NCBI GenBank assembly: GCA_013376995.1
Contig: JACAAZ010000002.1
Coordinates: 335,882 to 399,881 of the forward strand
From: Bacteroidota bacterium
GTDB taxonomy: Bacteria > Bacteroidota > Bacteroidia > Bacteroidales > UBA4417
DNA: 64,000 nt
Direction of reading: 5' to 3'
Shown: positions 22,984 to 32,340 of the stretch, one piece after another
Position numbering within the stretch: position 1 is the stretch's first letter
Layout: every line of letters starts with the position of its first letter
Position numbers and translations under genes: made by a program
The notes under the pieces: generated by a model
Databases searched by the model: none
What the model was told of the DNA's origin: nothing
Seen by the model: the letters and a program-made list of their open reading frames with translations, nothing else

Positions 22984-24561
22984 ATGAAACAATCCCCCAA
23001 TATTCAAAAATGGCTGATATTCCTGCTGATCATTTCTGCAGTGATAAGGGCATTGATAGCCGGCATGTTCGAACTGGGGAACGATGAAGTTTATTACTGG
23101 ACGTATGCAGTTTATCCTGATCTCAGCTATTTTGACCATCCTCCCATGGTGGGTTGGCTGATCCGCATTTTTACCTTCAACCTTCATTTTCAGCAGGAAT
23201 TTTTTCTGCGCCTGGCATCTGTGATTGGCGGAACGATAAATACCTGGCTGATATTCCTGAGCGGGAAAAAGTTGAAAGATGAGCTTACCGGTTGGTATGC
23301 AGCCCTATTCTATACTGCTTCTCTTTATGGATTTGTAATTACAGGGATTTTTATCCTTCCCGACACACCTCAGACGCTTTTCTGGCTGCTGGCTTTACTG
23401 TTGATGCTTGATATTCTGCCGGTTGAAAATGAAGAAAAACTTTCCGGTCGCAAAATGGTAAGGATTGGCATGCTCATGGGGTTGGGAATGCTTTCAAAAT
23501 ATACTACGGCCTTTCTATGGCTGGGAATGGTCCTTTTTATCCTTTCCAATAACCGTTCCTGGCTCCGGAAGAAAAGCTTCTACCTGGCAAACCTGATTAT
23601 CCTGGGATTCTTTTCCATTGTGATCGTGTGGAACGCCATGAACCATTTTATAAGTTTCGCCTACCAGGGTGGAAGGGCCGGATTTGCCGGCAGCATTTTC
23701 AATTATGATACTTTCCTGACGGAGTTGGGAGGAGAATTTCTTTATCATAACCCGGTAAACTTCATCCTCCTTATTTTCATGTTGTTCTTTTTGTTCCGGA
23801 ACAGATCCTGGGAAAATGATCCGAAAGTAAAGATCCTGTTATTGTCTTCTTTGCCTCTAATCGGGGTTTTCCTGTTGCTTTCTTTATTCCGTGCTACTCT
23901 TCCTCATTGGTCTGGGCCCGGTTATATGACGCTTATACCTTTGCTTGCTTTGTGGATAAGGAAAAGGAAGGGGAATTCACCCGGATTAATGCCCTTTTCT
24001 ATTGCCACAGCACTATCCGTTATGGTTTTGATAATAGGTGCCAGCATCGCACAAATCAGCACCGGATTTATTCACCTGGGAAGTGCAGGCAAGGAATCTT
24101 CCGGAATGAAAGATTTCTCCCTTGAAATCTATGGGTGGAGACAATTGGGTGAAAAGTTCAAGCCTCTTGCTTTGCATGAAGAAGAGGCGGGCATGATAGA
24201 AAAGGGGGCGCCGATTGTTACTTATCGCTGGTTCCCGGCTGCTAATCTTGAATATTATGCTGGGCGGTCAGCAGGGAAACATGTGCTGGCCATCGGCAAG
24301 CTGGAAGACATCCATAAATATGCATGGATCAACCGCCAGCACGATGATTTTCACCTTAACGGTGACGCCTGGTATATTACTTCAAGCCTTGATTTTGCTG
24401 ATCCCGTCAAAAACCTAAGCCGGTATTATAAAGAGACCTGTAAACCGGATACGATAAACATAATCAGGCAGGGAAAAACTGCTTATTGCTTTTATGTTTA
24501 CCGCCTGAAGAACCTTCAGTCGAAGCCTGTGGATGTGTTGAATGAAATGCTGGCTAAGTGA
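22984..24561 (+). CDS. GT39-type membrane glycosyltransferase
   Basis: The 525-residue protein has about 10 hydrophobic segments and belongs with the ArnT/PMT-like integral membrane glycosyltransferases that use lipid-linked sugars. The first periplasmic loop has the acidic motif GNDEVYYWTYAV and the SYFDHPPMVGWLIRIFT stretch conserved in this family (residues 30-65). A soluble C-terminal domain follows the last membrane segment (about 365-525). Acceptor and donor are unknown. It is monocistronic and flanked by repeats. Confidence 0.88.
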   Translation: MKQSPNIQKWLIFLLIISAVIRALIAGMFELGNDEVYYWTYAVYPDLSYFDHPPMVGWLIRIFTFNLHFQQEFFLRLASVIGGTINTWLIFLSGKKLKDELTGWYAALFYTASLYGFVITGIFILPDTPQTLFWLLALLLMLDILPVENEEKLSGRKMVRIGMLMGLGMLSKYTTAFLWLGMVLFILSNNRSWLRKKSFYLANLIILGFFSIVIVWNAMNHFISFAYQGGRAGFAGSIFNYDTFLTELGGEFLYHNPVNFILLIFMLFFLFRNRSWENDPKVKILLLSSLPLIGVFLLLSLFRATLPHWSGPGYMTLIPLLALWIRKRKGNSPGLMPFSIATALSVMVLIIGASIAQISTGFIHLGSAGKESSGMKDFSLEIYGWRQLGEKFKPLALHEEEAGMIEKGAPIVTYRWFPAANLEYYAGRSAGKHVLAIGKLEDIHKYAWINRQHDDFHLNGDAWYITSSLDFADPVKNLSRYYKETCKPDTINIIRQGKTAYCFYVYRLKNLQSKPVDVLNEMLAK

Positions 24562-24924
24562 TGTATTAATAATTTATTAGAACACGCCTGCCGGCAGACA
24601 GGCAGGGATTGCACAAAAAACAGGAATTAACACATAAAGGGAGTACTATTAAGATATAGATTAGTGTAAAAATCAATGTTAATCTGTTACTTTCTGTTAT
24701 ATCTGTGTTCTAATCCTTTGCTGGAACACTGATTTAACAGATCCGCCTGAGGCGGACTGATTTGCACGGAAAGAAATTACTATTCAAGCTTCTAAAAAAA
24801 TAAAGGGAAATCCGTTTCCTAAGGCGAAACTAGGCCTATCGGTAAACTGTATTTGCGATTTAGTCGAGACAGACTAGAGCCCTGGTCTGATAAGACTTGG
24901 ACTCTATTAAGCGCAAAACGCACT
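24562..24924. repeat. intergenic inverted repeat, 'GAACACGGAT' type, with nested palindromes
   Basis: This 363-bp convergent gap carries ATTAGAACACG...GATTGCACA on the left and ATATCTGTGTTCTAAT plus GGAACACTGATTTAACAGA on the right. These can pair into long imperfect hairpins. Two palindromes are embedded: CCTGCC-8-GGCAGG (24587-24606) and TCCGCCTGAGGCGGA (24742-24756). From about 24790 to 24924 nothing recognisable is seen. Confidence 0.75.
24742..24756. repeat. nested palindrome TCCGCC-GGCGGA, copy 3
   Basis: TCCGCCTGAGGCGGA is flanked by CAGA on the left and CTGATT on the right. GAT occurs on both sides (GAT-CCGCC...GGACT-GAT), as if duplicated on insertion. Confidence 0.75.
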
Positions 24925-27291
24925 TTAATAAACCACGAGCTTTCTTACCTGTGCAGGGATGCCGGGAGTTTCCATACGGATGTAGTAAACTCCGGTCGTC
25001 CATCCTTTTACCGAAAATTCTGCAATTCCCTCTTTGCCGCTTAATTGTATGATGCCCTGCTGCATGCCGCTTGCGGCAAATACCTTTAATGAAGGAATTC
25101 CGGATGAATCAGGTGAGAGGTAGTGAATCCTCACATTTCCGTCAGCCGGGTTGGGAGAAGGGATACCTAACCATTCTTGTGCCGGCATTTCCTCTGTAAG
25201 TGAAGTTGGATCCAGGATATTACTGATCAGGATATCATCAAAATAAAAACCATCAGCCGTAGTGCCACCATCTGAAACAAGGGTAAATCTTAACTTGATA
25301 TTCTTACCCTGCCATGGGTTAAGGCTGATAGCTTCATGTACCCAGTCACCCTGGGTGCCATCGTATAAAGGCTGCCCAGTAGGTTGGTTTATGGATGCGA
25401 TATTGGTATATCTCCCGCTCAATGGCGTCCAGGTGGTGCCCCCATTATCGGACACCTTGACCTGAACATAGTCGAAATCGTTTTCCAGCGCCCAATGTGC
25501 ACGGAATTCAAGCGCTGTAAGCAAGGAAGATGCCAAAGGAACAGTGTATGTGAGGGTAATGCTTTTGTTGGCATTATTGGTATAGTTGCCTGATGGAGAA
25601 TCCGTCATGGATGTAGGAGCTGAAAAATATGAAGAGCTTGTCAGATTCCATGTTCCGGTCCAGTTGTTCTTGTTATTCAGCTTATCACTCAGCAAGGTGA
25701 AGGGGTATCCATATATCCGGACAATGGTATCCGAAACTGTGTACATCCCATTATCCAGGACCAGGATATAACGCAGGGTATCTCCTACATGGTTAACCGG
25801 TGCGAGTTCGTAGGATATTGAATCCATGCGGTGTTCAAGGATGTTCATCCCGCTTAATACTACCGGAGAACCAATAGATGCAAAGGAATTTCCAAGTGGA
25901 ATTACACTGGCTGTAAAATTTCCATCCTGCATGCCAAGGCGTGTTACATCGAAGTTCAGATATCCATGATCCTGGTAAAGGAACAAGGGTGAGAGATCTG
26001 AAATTTTACCGTATTTCCCAACTAGTTTTGCAGCTGTGAAACTGGCAAACATATTTTCCTGGCAGAGCGGTATAATGCGTTCTTCCACAGGCCAAAAACC
26101 ATCAGCATCCGTACCAATTTCAGGGGTGTAGGATAGGATCATGGGCTTGGTATCCTGGTCACCATACATCCAGTCATCGGAGCCTCCATTGGTTGGATAT
26201 ATAGTGGAATATCCCGGCCCGTAGGTAAAATTATTTTCGGTTGTAAGCAGTGATGCATATGCGCTAAAGGTAGCATCATCAGGAGTAAGATCGGGCGACC
26301 ATCCCCAGGCATAAAGGAATAAGTTGCTGAATGAGTGATAATTGAGTGCGATCTTGAAATCATGTCCCTGGCAGAAATACTTCATCATTCGGGTTTCAGG
26401 TTCCGAAAATGGTCCTGATCCCCTGTAAACTTCGGATGCTGGGTCTGGTGATGATCCTGTGTCATCATATCCCCACATATAGCCGTAGTTACGGTTTACA
26501 TCAACACCAAAATTGCCTCCTCCGCTGTCCCGGCGGTTTTTGCGCCACATACCGGCTCCGTTGGGATAAGTGTCAATGTTATATTGATATCCATCCACGT
26601 TAAATACCGGAACAAAATACATTTCAGTATTATCAACCACCTCTTTCACTTCAGGGTTGGTAGCATAATTTTCGAGCAGGTACCACATATAATAAAGTAA
26701 GTGCTGCATCCCGATAGGCTCGCGGGCATGGTGCATTCCTGTATACAGGACTTGCGGTTCTGATTCTGCCACATCCGGGTTGTCGCTGATCTTTACAAAG
26801 TAAACAGGACGTCCTTCAATGGTTGTTAATGTATCGCTGATTGAATGTTTTATGGTGATCAGGTTGGGGTAAAGGCTGCGCATCTGGTCCAGTTGTGCAA
26901 TCATATCATCAACCGTAAGAAAGCCCCCGCAGGTTCCCAGCGTAAAATGAGCCGGGACTGGCCATTCCGTTGCCAGGTCGTTTGTAGCGGAGGTGTTTTT
27001 CTGCAGGGGATCCGTTGATTTATTCCTCTCAAGGTAGTATTTCTGCACATCCTTTATCATCACATCATAACGGAATCCCATTTCAGCAATGAGCTTCAGT
27101 TCCTCCTGCGAGAGTTCTGCAGTATAGGAGGATGTTTTGAGATCATAAGAGTTAAGCTCAACCCCGGTCTTGAGAAGTGATTTAGCATCACGGCTATCGA
27201 GGTAAATCCTTACCCGCGAAAAGGTTGTTTGTTGTGAAATGCCAAGAAATGGCAGGGCCATCAGGCAGATAAGGAGGAGAATCCTGTTCAT
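24925..27291 (-). CDS. M14 zinc carboxypeptidase with T9SS sorting domain
   Basis: The 788-residue protein has a signal peptide (MNRILLLICLMALPFLGISQQ). A propeptide-like region is followed by the M14 catalytic domain. HHAREPIG (about residue 185) supplies the first zinc ligands. VFNVDGYQYN, NYHSF (about 315) and the catalytic glutamate in TPEIGTD (about 388) follow. A jelly-roll/MAM-like domain (FYFDDILISN near 695) precedes the type A T9SS domain (SPNPADGNVRIHY ... GVYYIRM). It should release C-terminal amino acids outside the cell. The ATG at 27291 is preferred to one at 27318 because it gives a clean signal peptide. It lies 82 bases downstream of the MutS-like gene. Confidence 0.92.
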   Translation of the reverse strand: MNRILLLICLMALPFLGISQQTTFSRVRIYLDSRDAKSLLKTGVELNSYDLKTSSYTAELSQEELKLIAEMGFRYDVMIKDVQKYYLERNKSTDPLQKNTSATNDLATEWPVPAHFTLGTCGGFLTVDDMIAQLDQMRSLYPNLITIKHSISDTLTTIEGRPVYFVKISDNPDVAESEPQVLYTGMHHAREPIGMQHLLYYMWYLLENYATNPEVKEVVDNTEMYFVPVFNVDGYQYNIDTYPNGAGMWRKNRRDSGGGNFGVDVNRNYGYMWGYDDTGSSPDPASEVYRGSGPFSEPETRMMKYFCQGHDFKIALNYHSFSNLFLYAWGWSPDLTPDDATFSAYASLLTTENNFTYGPGYSTIYPTNGGSDDWMYGDQDTKPMILSYTPEIGTDADGFWPVEERIIPLCQENMFASFTAAKLVGKYGKISDLSPLFLYQDHGYLNFDVTRLGMQDGNFTASVIPLGNSFASIGSPVVLSGMNILEHRMDSISYELAPVNHVGDTLRYILVLDNGMYTVSDTIVRIYGYPFTLLSDKLNNKNNWTGTWNLTSSSYFSAPTSMTDSPSGNYTNNANKSITLTYTVPLASSLLTALEFRAHWALENDFDYVQVKVSDNGGTTWTPLSGRYTNIASINQPTGQPLYDGTQGDWVHEAISLNPWQGKNIKLRFTLVSDGGTTADGFYFDDILISNILDPTSLTEEMPAQEWLGIPSPNPADGNVRIHYLSPDSSGIPSLKVFAASGMQQGIIQLSGKEGIAEFSVKGWTTGVYYIRMETPGIPAQVRKLVVY

Positions 27292-27315
27292 GGAGAGGTA
27301 AATTACTTTCGGATT

Positions 27316-27323
27316 CAAAAGTA
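27316..27323 (-). promoter_or_regulatory. -7 box upstream of the M14 gene
   Basis: The minus strand reads TACTTTTG 24 bases before the ATG at 27291, supporting separate transcription from the MutS-like gene and the shorter start. Confidence 0.5.
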
Positions 27324-27373
27324 ATTATTAGGATAATAGCTTGATTGAAAAGAATCGGTATGGGGGATAATTC

Positions 27374-29167
27374 TTAAACAATATTCATCTGTTTCATCAG
27401 GAAGATGGCAGTCATGTTCCTGGCAGTACCTGGTTTCAGTTTATAGTCGAAGGTTAATTGACCGTTGGATATCTCTGCTTCAAAACAATAATTGCTGATG
27501 TTTTCAGGGTAAACCTGCTCAAGTTCTCCCAGTGAAATGTCGTGTGTGGCAATAATTCCTGATGCCTGGAGCTGCAACAACTTCTTGATAAGGATGATGG
27601 AGCCGTTTAGTTTATCATTGCTATTAGTGCCTTTCAGGACTTCATCAAGGAGGATGAATACTTCATTTCCCTGTTCAAGTGCATCGATGATTCTTTTCAG
27701 CTTTTTAAGTTCCGCATAGAAGTAGGATTCGTGTTTGATCAGTGAATCGTTGGTCCGTATGCTGGTAATCAGAGGTGTTGGTTTAAACTTGTATTCAGCC
27801 GCACAAACAGGAGCCCCGGTATGGGCTAAAATGTGATTTATCCCTATTGTCCTTAGGAAGGTACTCTTCCCGGCCATATTTGCACCCGTAAGCACCACCA
27901 TGGAATGCCAGCCCTGAATGGAAAAATCGTTGCAGATGCGTTCTTCAGGCGAAATTAGCGGATGCCCGAGATCCCTGGAATCAATGGTGAAATCTCCGCT
28001 AACGGCTATGGGGTAGGTGTAGGAAGGATTATTGCAGGCATAGGTTGCGAGGCTATTCATGGCATCAATTTCTCCCAGCACATTCAACCAAAGGCTGATG
28101 TTTTTCTTGTTTTGCTCCCTCCAGCTTTCCATTTTCAGAACAAGCAGAAGATCAGTCAGAAAGAGTGCATCCCTTGTGAATCCTATTAACAGGTTATTCC
28201 TGGAATCAAATTGCTGCAGCGTCTTACGGAGCTTATCAATTTCAATGGCAGCAGAGCCACCGCGCGATCCCAGCAGTTCAATGCGTTGTTTCATCCATTC
28301 ACTTTTGAAACCGGAATGATTGATATGACTCAAAAGTCCGGAATAGTTAGCCAGCAGGCCATATGCCTTGCCCAGCAACGCTGATACCTTGCTTATCCGC
28401 TTAAGGTAAGCTCCAACTATGGCAAGGTTAATTAATCCGGCTAGTATTAACCAATGATAATCAATCCATCCTGCTATTCCAACTCCCAGCAGAATAAGCA
28501 TCAACGCTTGCCATCCCCGGAGCAGTTTGATAAGATGAGGTTTATTGTTAAACATATCCGGAAGCTGGATCCAGTCCAGGAGTTTCTCCGGGGAATCATC
28601 AAGATCCCGGTCCATGCCTTTTGCAGAAAAGTGAAGCCGCCAGTTTGCTTCTGCTGCCAACTCCTGGCAGGAAGCCTGTCGGGAACTGATCTCATTTATA
28701 TCGTGATTAGTTGTGGTAAGCCAGTCGTAAAGGGTATGTTTCCCAAAGTCTGTAACTGTCCGGTTGATATATTGATAGGCAGATCCTTGTCCGAAGAGGT
28801 CAATATCGGAAGAGAAATCATGCGAACCGTCTATAAACTCCGAACCATCAGGGAAATCCAGGAACCGGTAGCGAAGTGCCTTTAATTCATTGATACAGAG
28901 GGTAACCAGGCGGGAGTTAAAATCGCGTTTCCGGGAATATGTTGTATGCAGGTAAATCAGGATGATGAAAGCAATGAGGCTGAGTCCTGCAAGGATGACG
29001 AAAGCAATTGGAACCTCAGAGGTAAGGGAAAAATAAATGAAGACAATCATGGCGAGGAAAGCGCAAAGCCGGATCCAGGCAAATGATTTGCATATTTTCT
29101 GAAATTTCGACAGATCCTTTTCAAAGGTTGCCAACAACGAAGAATATTCTTTTTCAGGAGATTCCAT
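27374..29167 (-). CDS. membrane-anchored MutS-like ATPase
   Basis: This 597-residue protein lacks the MutS mismatch-binding domain. It has two N-terminal hydrophobic segments (about 35-80), a third pair near 215-260 (LMLILLGVGIAGW, LILAGLINLAIVGAYL), a core-like helical region, and the MutS ATPase domain. The ATPase shows GANMAGKSTFLRTIG (Walker A near 425), the FYAELKKLKRII stretch, ILLDEVLKGTNSND (Walker B) and ATHDISL. Similar proteins are known in Bacteroidota as MutS-related ATPases of unknown function. The ATG at 29167 is chosen because a -7 box lies 32 bases upstream and a longer frame to 29320 would overlap the divergent nitroreductase gene. Confidence 0.85.
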   Translation of the reverse strand: MESPEKEYSSLLATFEKDLSKFQKICKSFAWIRLCAFLAMIVFIYFSLTSEVPIAFVILAGLSLIAFIILIYLHTTYSRKRDFNSRLVTLCINELKALRYRFLDFPDGSEFIDGSHDFSSDIDLFGQGSAYQYINRTVTDFGKHTLYDWLTTTNHDINEISSRQASCQELAAEANWRLHFSAKGMDRDLDDSPEKLLDWIQLPDMFNNKPHLIKLLRGWQALMLILLGVGIAGWIDYHWLILAGLINLAIVGAYLKRISKVSALLGKAYGLLANYSGLLSHINHSGFKSEWMKQRIELLGSRGGSAAIEIDKLRKTLQQFDSRNNLLIGFTRDALFLTDLLLVLKMESWREQNKKNISLWLNVLGEIDAMNSLATYACNNPSYTYPIAVSGDFTIDSRDLGHPLISPEERICNDFSIQGWHSMVVLTGANMAGKSTFLRTIGINHILAHTGAPVCAAEYKFKPTPLITSIRTNDSLIKHESYFYAELKKLKRIIDALEQGNEVFILLDEVLKGTNSNDKLNGSIILIKKLLQLQASGIIATHDISLGELEQVYPENISNYCFEAEISNGQLTFDYKLKPGTARNMTAIFLMKQMNIV

Positions 29168-29199
29168 AAATGAAAAGGCTGATATGTATAAGTTGAATA

Positions 29200-29207
29200 C
29201 AAATGTA
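29200..29207 (-). promoter_or_regulatory. -7 box of the MutS-like gene
   Basis: The minus strand reads TACATTTG, with TCTG 19 bases upstream as a weak -33. This decides the start codon at 29167. Confidence 0.5.
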
Positions 29208-29296
29208 AAGGGATAGAACCTTAATACAGAATTCAAGGCATGATAAAAGATGTTAATTTCGCCTTTCAGTAATCTATTGAAACTCAAAATATAGAA

Positions 29297-29869
29297 ATGA
29301 TGAAAACGGCCCCTACTCAATACCCCGTCAATGACCTGATCCGCAACCGCTGGAGTGCAAGGAGCTTCTCTGATAAAGAGGTTTCTAAAGAGGATTTGTT
29401 AACGATGGTTGAGGCTGGTTCCTGGGCTTTCAGTGCCAGTAATATCCAGCCCTGGGCTGTTTTAATGGCACGTAAGGGAGATCTTGATTTTCAACGCATA
29501 TTGAATTGCCTGATGCCAGGAAATATTCCCTGGGCAAAGAATGCAGCTGCTTTTATTGTTGGTATTGCTAAGACAAAGCTGGAAAGGGATGGTTCTTTCC
29601 ACAAGACAGCTGAGCATGACCTGGGGGCGTTTGATGCTACCCTGGCAATTCAGGCAACGTCAATGGGCATTATTGTCCATCCTATGGCAGGTTTCGATCC
29701 CGAGAAGGTCATTGCTGAATTTAAACTGGCAGAATCGCTGAAACCAATGGTTGTTATGGCCGTTGGATATCTTGATATCCCTGAAAAGCTGGAAGAGCCT
29801 TTCCTTTCCCGCGAACTGACGCCACGCAGCCGTAAACCGGTCCAGGATTTTATCCTGAATTTGGGTTAG
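29297..29869 (+). CDS. nitroreductase family flavoprotein (second copy)
   Basis: The 190-residue protein has the FMN-binding RNRWSARSFSDKEV, AGSWAFSASNIQPWAV (residues 40-55), HDLGAFDATLAIQATSMGI and the C-terminal MAVGYLDIPEKL strand. It is only distantly similar to the nitroreductase at 19959. Substrate is unknown. It is divergent from the MutS-like ATPase. Confidence 0.9.
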   Translation: MMKTAPTQYPVNDLIRNRWSARSFSDKEVSKEDLLTMVEAGSWAFSASNIQPWAVLMARKGDLDFQRILNCLMPGNIPWAKNAAAFIVGIAKTKLERDGSFHKTAEHDLGAFDATLAIQATSMGIIVHPMAGFDPEKVIAEFKLAESLKPMVVMAVGYLDIPEKLEEPFLSRELTPRSRKPVQDFILNLG

Positions 29870-29996
29870 CACACTCCTGTCTACCGACAGGGAGGAATTT
29901 GACAGATTTTTCTAGTGTCTAAGAATAGACAGGTCTAGTTATTTCTTTCAGTGATAATCTTTATTTTCCGTCAAATCCGTGTTCTGTTTAAATTAT
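29866..29996. repeat. intergenic inverted repeat, 'GAACACGGAT' type
   Basis: It fills the space between the convergent nitroreductase and NYN genes. The left half begins TTAGCACAC and the right half ends CCGTCAAATCCGTGTTCTG. A nested palindrome CCTGTC-4-GACAGG lies at 29876-29891. It may act as a two-way terminator. Confidence 0.65.
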
Positions 29997-30001
29997 GAGC
30001 A

Positions 30002-30748
30002 CTACTTAATTCGCAGATAAATATGCTTGATATTGGTAATTCCCGTTGGGCGTTCATCAATTTCAAATTTATCAATGCTACGGATCAGGGGCAGCAATTT
30101 TTGGAAACCATAATTCCTGGGGTCGAAGTCGGTTTTCTTTTTCAGTATAAAATTCCCCAGGTTTCCCAGGAAAGTCCAGCCACTTTCATCGGCCAGGTCC
30201 GCAACGCTATCTGTCAATAGCTTAATGAGTGCTCTGTCGATATTGTTGAGTGGTGATTTCTTTGCTCTTGATTTACTAACCGGTTTGAAAGCCTGCACAT
30301 CTTTGGTGACAGGTTCTGGTTTCAGGATTTCGATATAGATGAACTGGTCACAAGCGGTTATAAAAGGTTGTGGGGTCTTTTTTTCACCAAAGCCATACAC
30401 TCTCATTCCGGCTTCTCTCAGTCGCGTTGCAAGGCGTGTGAAATCGCTGTCGCTCGAAACGATACAGAACCCATCCACTTTGCCTGAGTACAGGATATCC
30501 ATGGCATCGATAATCAGGGCGCTGTCGCTCGAATTTTTGCCTGTTGTGTAACTATATTGCTGAATAGGGGTGATAGCATTTTCGAGTAATACATTTTTCC
30601 ATCCGGATACCGTTGGTTTTGTCCAGTCGGCATAAATCCTCTTGATGGTCGGGGTGCCGTTTTTTGCTATTTCTTCAAGCATTTCCCTGATATTGGCATA
30701 CGGAACGTTGTCCGCGTCAATCAGGACGGCGAGTTTATCTTCTTTCAT
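30002..30748 (-). CDS. NYN-domain nuclease-like protein with C-terminal OST-HTH/LOTUS domain
   Basis: The 248-residue protein has a PIN-like NYN domain (residues 5-145) with the acidic residues LIDADNVP, GKNSSDSALIIDAMD and SSDSDFTRL that would bind metal. A basic linker (KSRAKKSPLN) and a LOTUS-type winged-helix domain (170-248, ending GITNIKHIYLRIK) follow. The combination suggests RNA binding and processing, as proposed for the LabA/DUF88 group; the target is unknown. It is monocistronic. Confidence 0.9.
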   Translation of the reverse strand: MKEDKLAVLIDADNVPYANIREMLEEIAKNGTPTIKRIYADWTKPTVSGWKNVLLENAITPIQQYSYTTGKNSSDSALIIDAMDILYSGKVDGFCIVSSDSDFTRLATRLREAGMRVYGFGEKKTPQPFITACDQFIYIEILKPEPVTKDVQAFKPVSKSRAKKSPLNNIDRALIKLLTDSVADLADESGWTFLGNLGNFILKKKTDFDPRNYGFQKLLPLIRSIDKFEIDERPTGITNIKHIYLRIK

Positions 30749-30979
30749 TGTTGAAATTTGTGTTTTTTTACTAAGATACTCTTTTTATAAGAGAAATAGG
30801 GTATTTCCTGGCATATTTAGCGGGATGATGAAGAATATTGATCAAAAAAGGTCCGTTGATAATGAAATTAGATAATTCTACTCTATTTACAAAGCTGAAT
30901 GTTTTTACAAGGTGGAAAATTCAGCAATTTGAAAACCGACAAATCCTATAAATACCGACAATACTGGAAAGATCAATAG

Positions 30980-31474
30980 TTAGTTCCTGGCTTTTTCAAG
31001 TTCGAATCCGGCCATAGGGAACTGTGACATTCCTTCTGTATAGCGCAATTCTCCTTCAATAGTACCATTTTTACTGATCGGGCCAAGCCAGAGTTCTACT
31101 TCCTTCCTTTCTTTCGGGTCGATTTTGAAGATCTTCCCAATTTCGCCACATTCGATAATATAGGAGACACCTGTTCTTTCAGGATTTCCCCTGTTTTTCC
31201 TTATCATCCCATGTGTAAAAACTGCTGAACCGATTGATCCATCAGCCGTTTTATCACTATTGATACGTATTGAAATAGCCGCAGAATCAGATGTAAATTC
31301 AAATGAAGCGAAATGAGGTTTTGTGCGGACGGTTATTTTGGATTTTGGAGAGAACCACTTACCGACATAAACCTGGGGTAAAACCCATTTATTGCTGTTG
31401 CAGGAAGAGAAGAATAACAGCAGAAGGATAATATATAATTTGCTTTTCAGGATGGAAAATATTTGATTTAGCAT
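30980..31474 (-). CDS. lipoprotein of unknown function
   Basis: The 164-residue product has a lipoprotein signal ending FFSSC (Cys25). The rest looks like an all-beta domain with alternating polar and hydrophobic strands (GKWFSPKSKITVRT, SAAISIRINSDKTADGSI, GTIEGELRYTEG), reminiscent of calycin-like ligand-binding folds. I do not recognise the family. It follows the ICMT-like gene after 36 bases, probably in one transcript. Confidence 0.7.
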   Translation of the reverse strand: MLNQIFSILKSKLYIILLLLFFSSCNSNKWVLPQVYVGKWFSPKSKITVRTKPHFASFEFTSDSAAISIRINSDKTADGSIGSAVFTHGMIRKNRGNPERTGVSYIIECGEIGKIFKIDPKERKEVELWLGPISKNGTIEGELRYTEGMSQFPMAGFELEKARN

Positions 31475-31510
31475 TGATTTGTTCTCAGAAATGTTAGGAC
31501 TTTCTTTTTC

Positions 31511-32182
31511 CTACCAGATGTACGGGATGATCCTGAACCGGGTTTTCATGGTATAATCAGCATATCCACTTAGTTCTTCCTTTAGCGTTTTGTCTTCCAG
31601 GTAAGTTCGCATTAACAGTAAAATAAGCGACAAAAGAACGGGGATTGTGCTCCAAACCGACCCGAACAACAAAGGAAACCCGATCAATTGTATCATTGAA
31701 CCCATATAGGCAGGATGCCGTACAATTCTGTAAAGCCCGCCTTCATAAACAACATGTCCCCGGTCTGTCTGTATCCTTACGGTGCTTGAAAAGAATTTAT
31801 TCTGTTTTTGCGCGACCAGGAAAAGCAACTGCCCGACGGCCGTAAAAACGATACCGGGAATAACCAGGCCCAGGCCGAAATCGTCAGACCAGTGAAATCT
31901 TCCGGAATCAAGGCCGGCTATAACAAACATAGCAAGCGTCATCAGGAAGGATAGTCCCAATATGAGCTTATCCCATTTTTTTGAATCTTTTGCCGGAGCG
32001 GAACGCTCTTTCATGAGTTCCGGATCGATCCGGAGAATGGTATAATTTAATGCAATCATGATCAGGCCAATGGCTGCATAAATTATACCCTGCCAGTAAT
32101 TAATACGGCCGGCACTGATAAAAATTATTCCAAAAAATAGGATCGTGCCGAATAGTTGTTTGATTAACAGACTTGTTTTCAT
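31511..32182 (-). CDS. isoprenylcysteine carboxyl methyltransferase-family membrane protein
   Basis: The 223-residue protein has five to six membrane segments. It has the C-terminal SAM-binding signature of the ICMT/PEMT group: GLYRIVRHPAYMG (about 146-158) and the LEDKTLKEEL...YADYTMKTRFRIIPYIW end. The substrate in bacteria is unknown; lipid or small-molecule methylation is a guess. It is the first of two genes with the downstream lipoprotein. Confidence 0.88.
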   Translation of the reverse strand: MKTSLLIKQLFGTILFFGIIFISAGRINYWQGIIYAAIGLIMIALNYTILRIDPELMKERSAPAKDSKKWDKLILGLSFLMTLAMFVIAGLDSGRFHWSDDFGLGLVIPGIVFTAVGQLLFLVAQKQNKFFSSTVRIQTDRGHVVYEGGLYRIVRHPAYMGSMIQLIGFPLLFGSVWSTIPVLLSLILLLMRTYLEDKTLKEELSGYADYTMKTRFRIIPYIW

Positions 32183-32299
32183 GGCAATATGATTTATTTC
32201 CAGAGTAAGGTTTTAATAATTTGTTCAACATCCTTCTTAGTAAATTATAACGGATGCCATTCTAAGCCTCAGGTTAAGGCTACCAAACGTTGTAAGGCG

Positions 32300-32328
32300 G
32301 TTCTGAACCACCAGGATCAGTTCAGAAC
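32300..32328. other. hairpin downstream of the propeller-like lipoprotein gene
   Basis: GTTCTGAAC (32300-32308) and GTTCAGAAC (32320-32328) form a perfect 9-bp stem with an 11-base loop, 12 bases beyond the stop codon of the minus-strand gene. No T-tract follows, so its role as terminator is uncertain. Confidence 0.45.
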
Positions 32329-32340
32329 ATTCAGGCCTAA

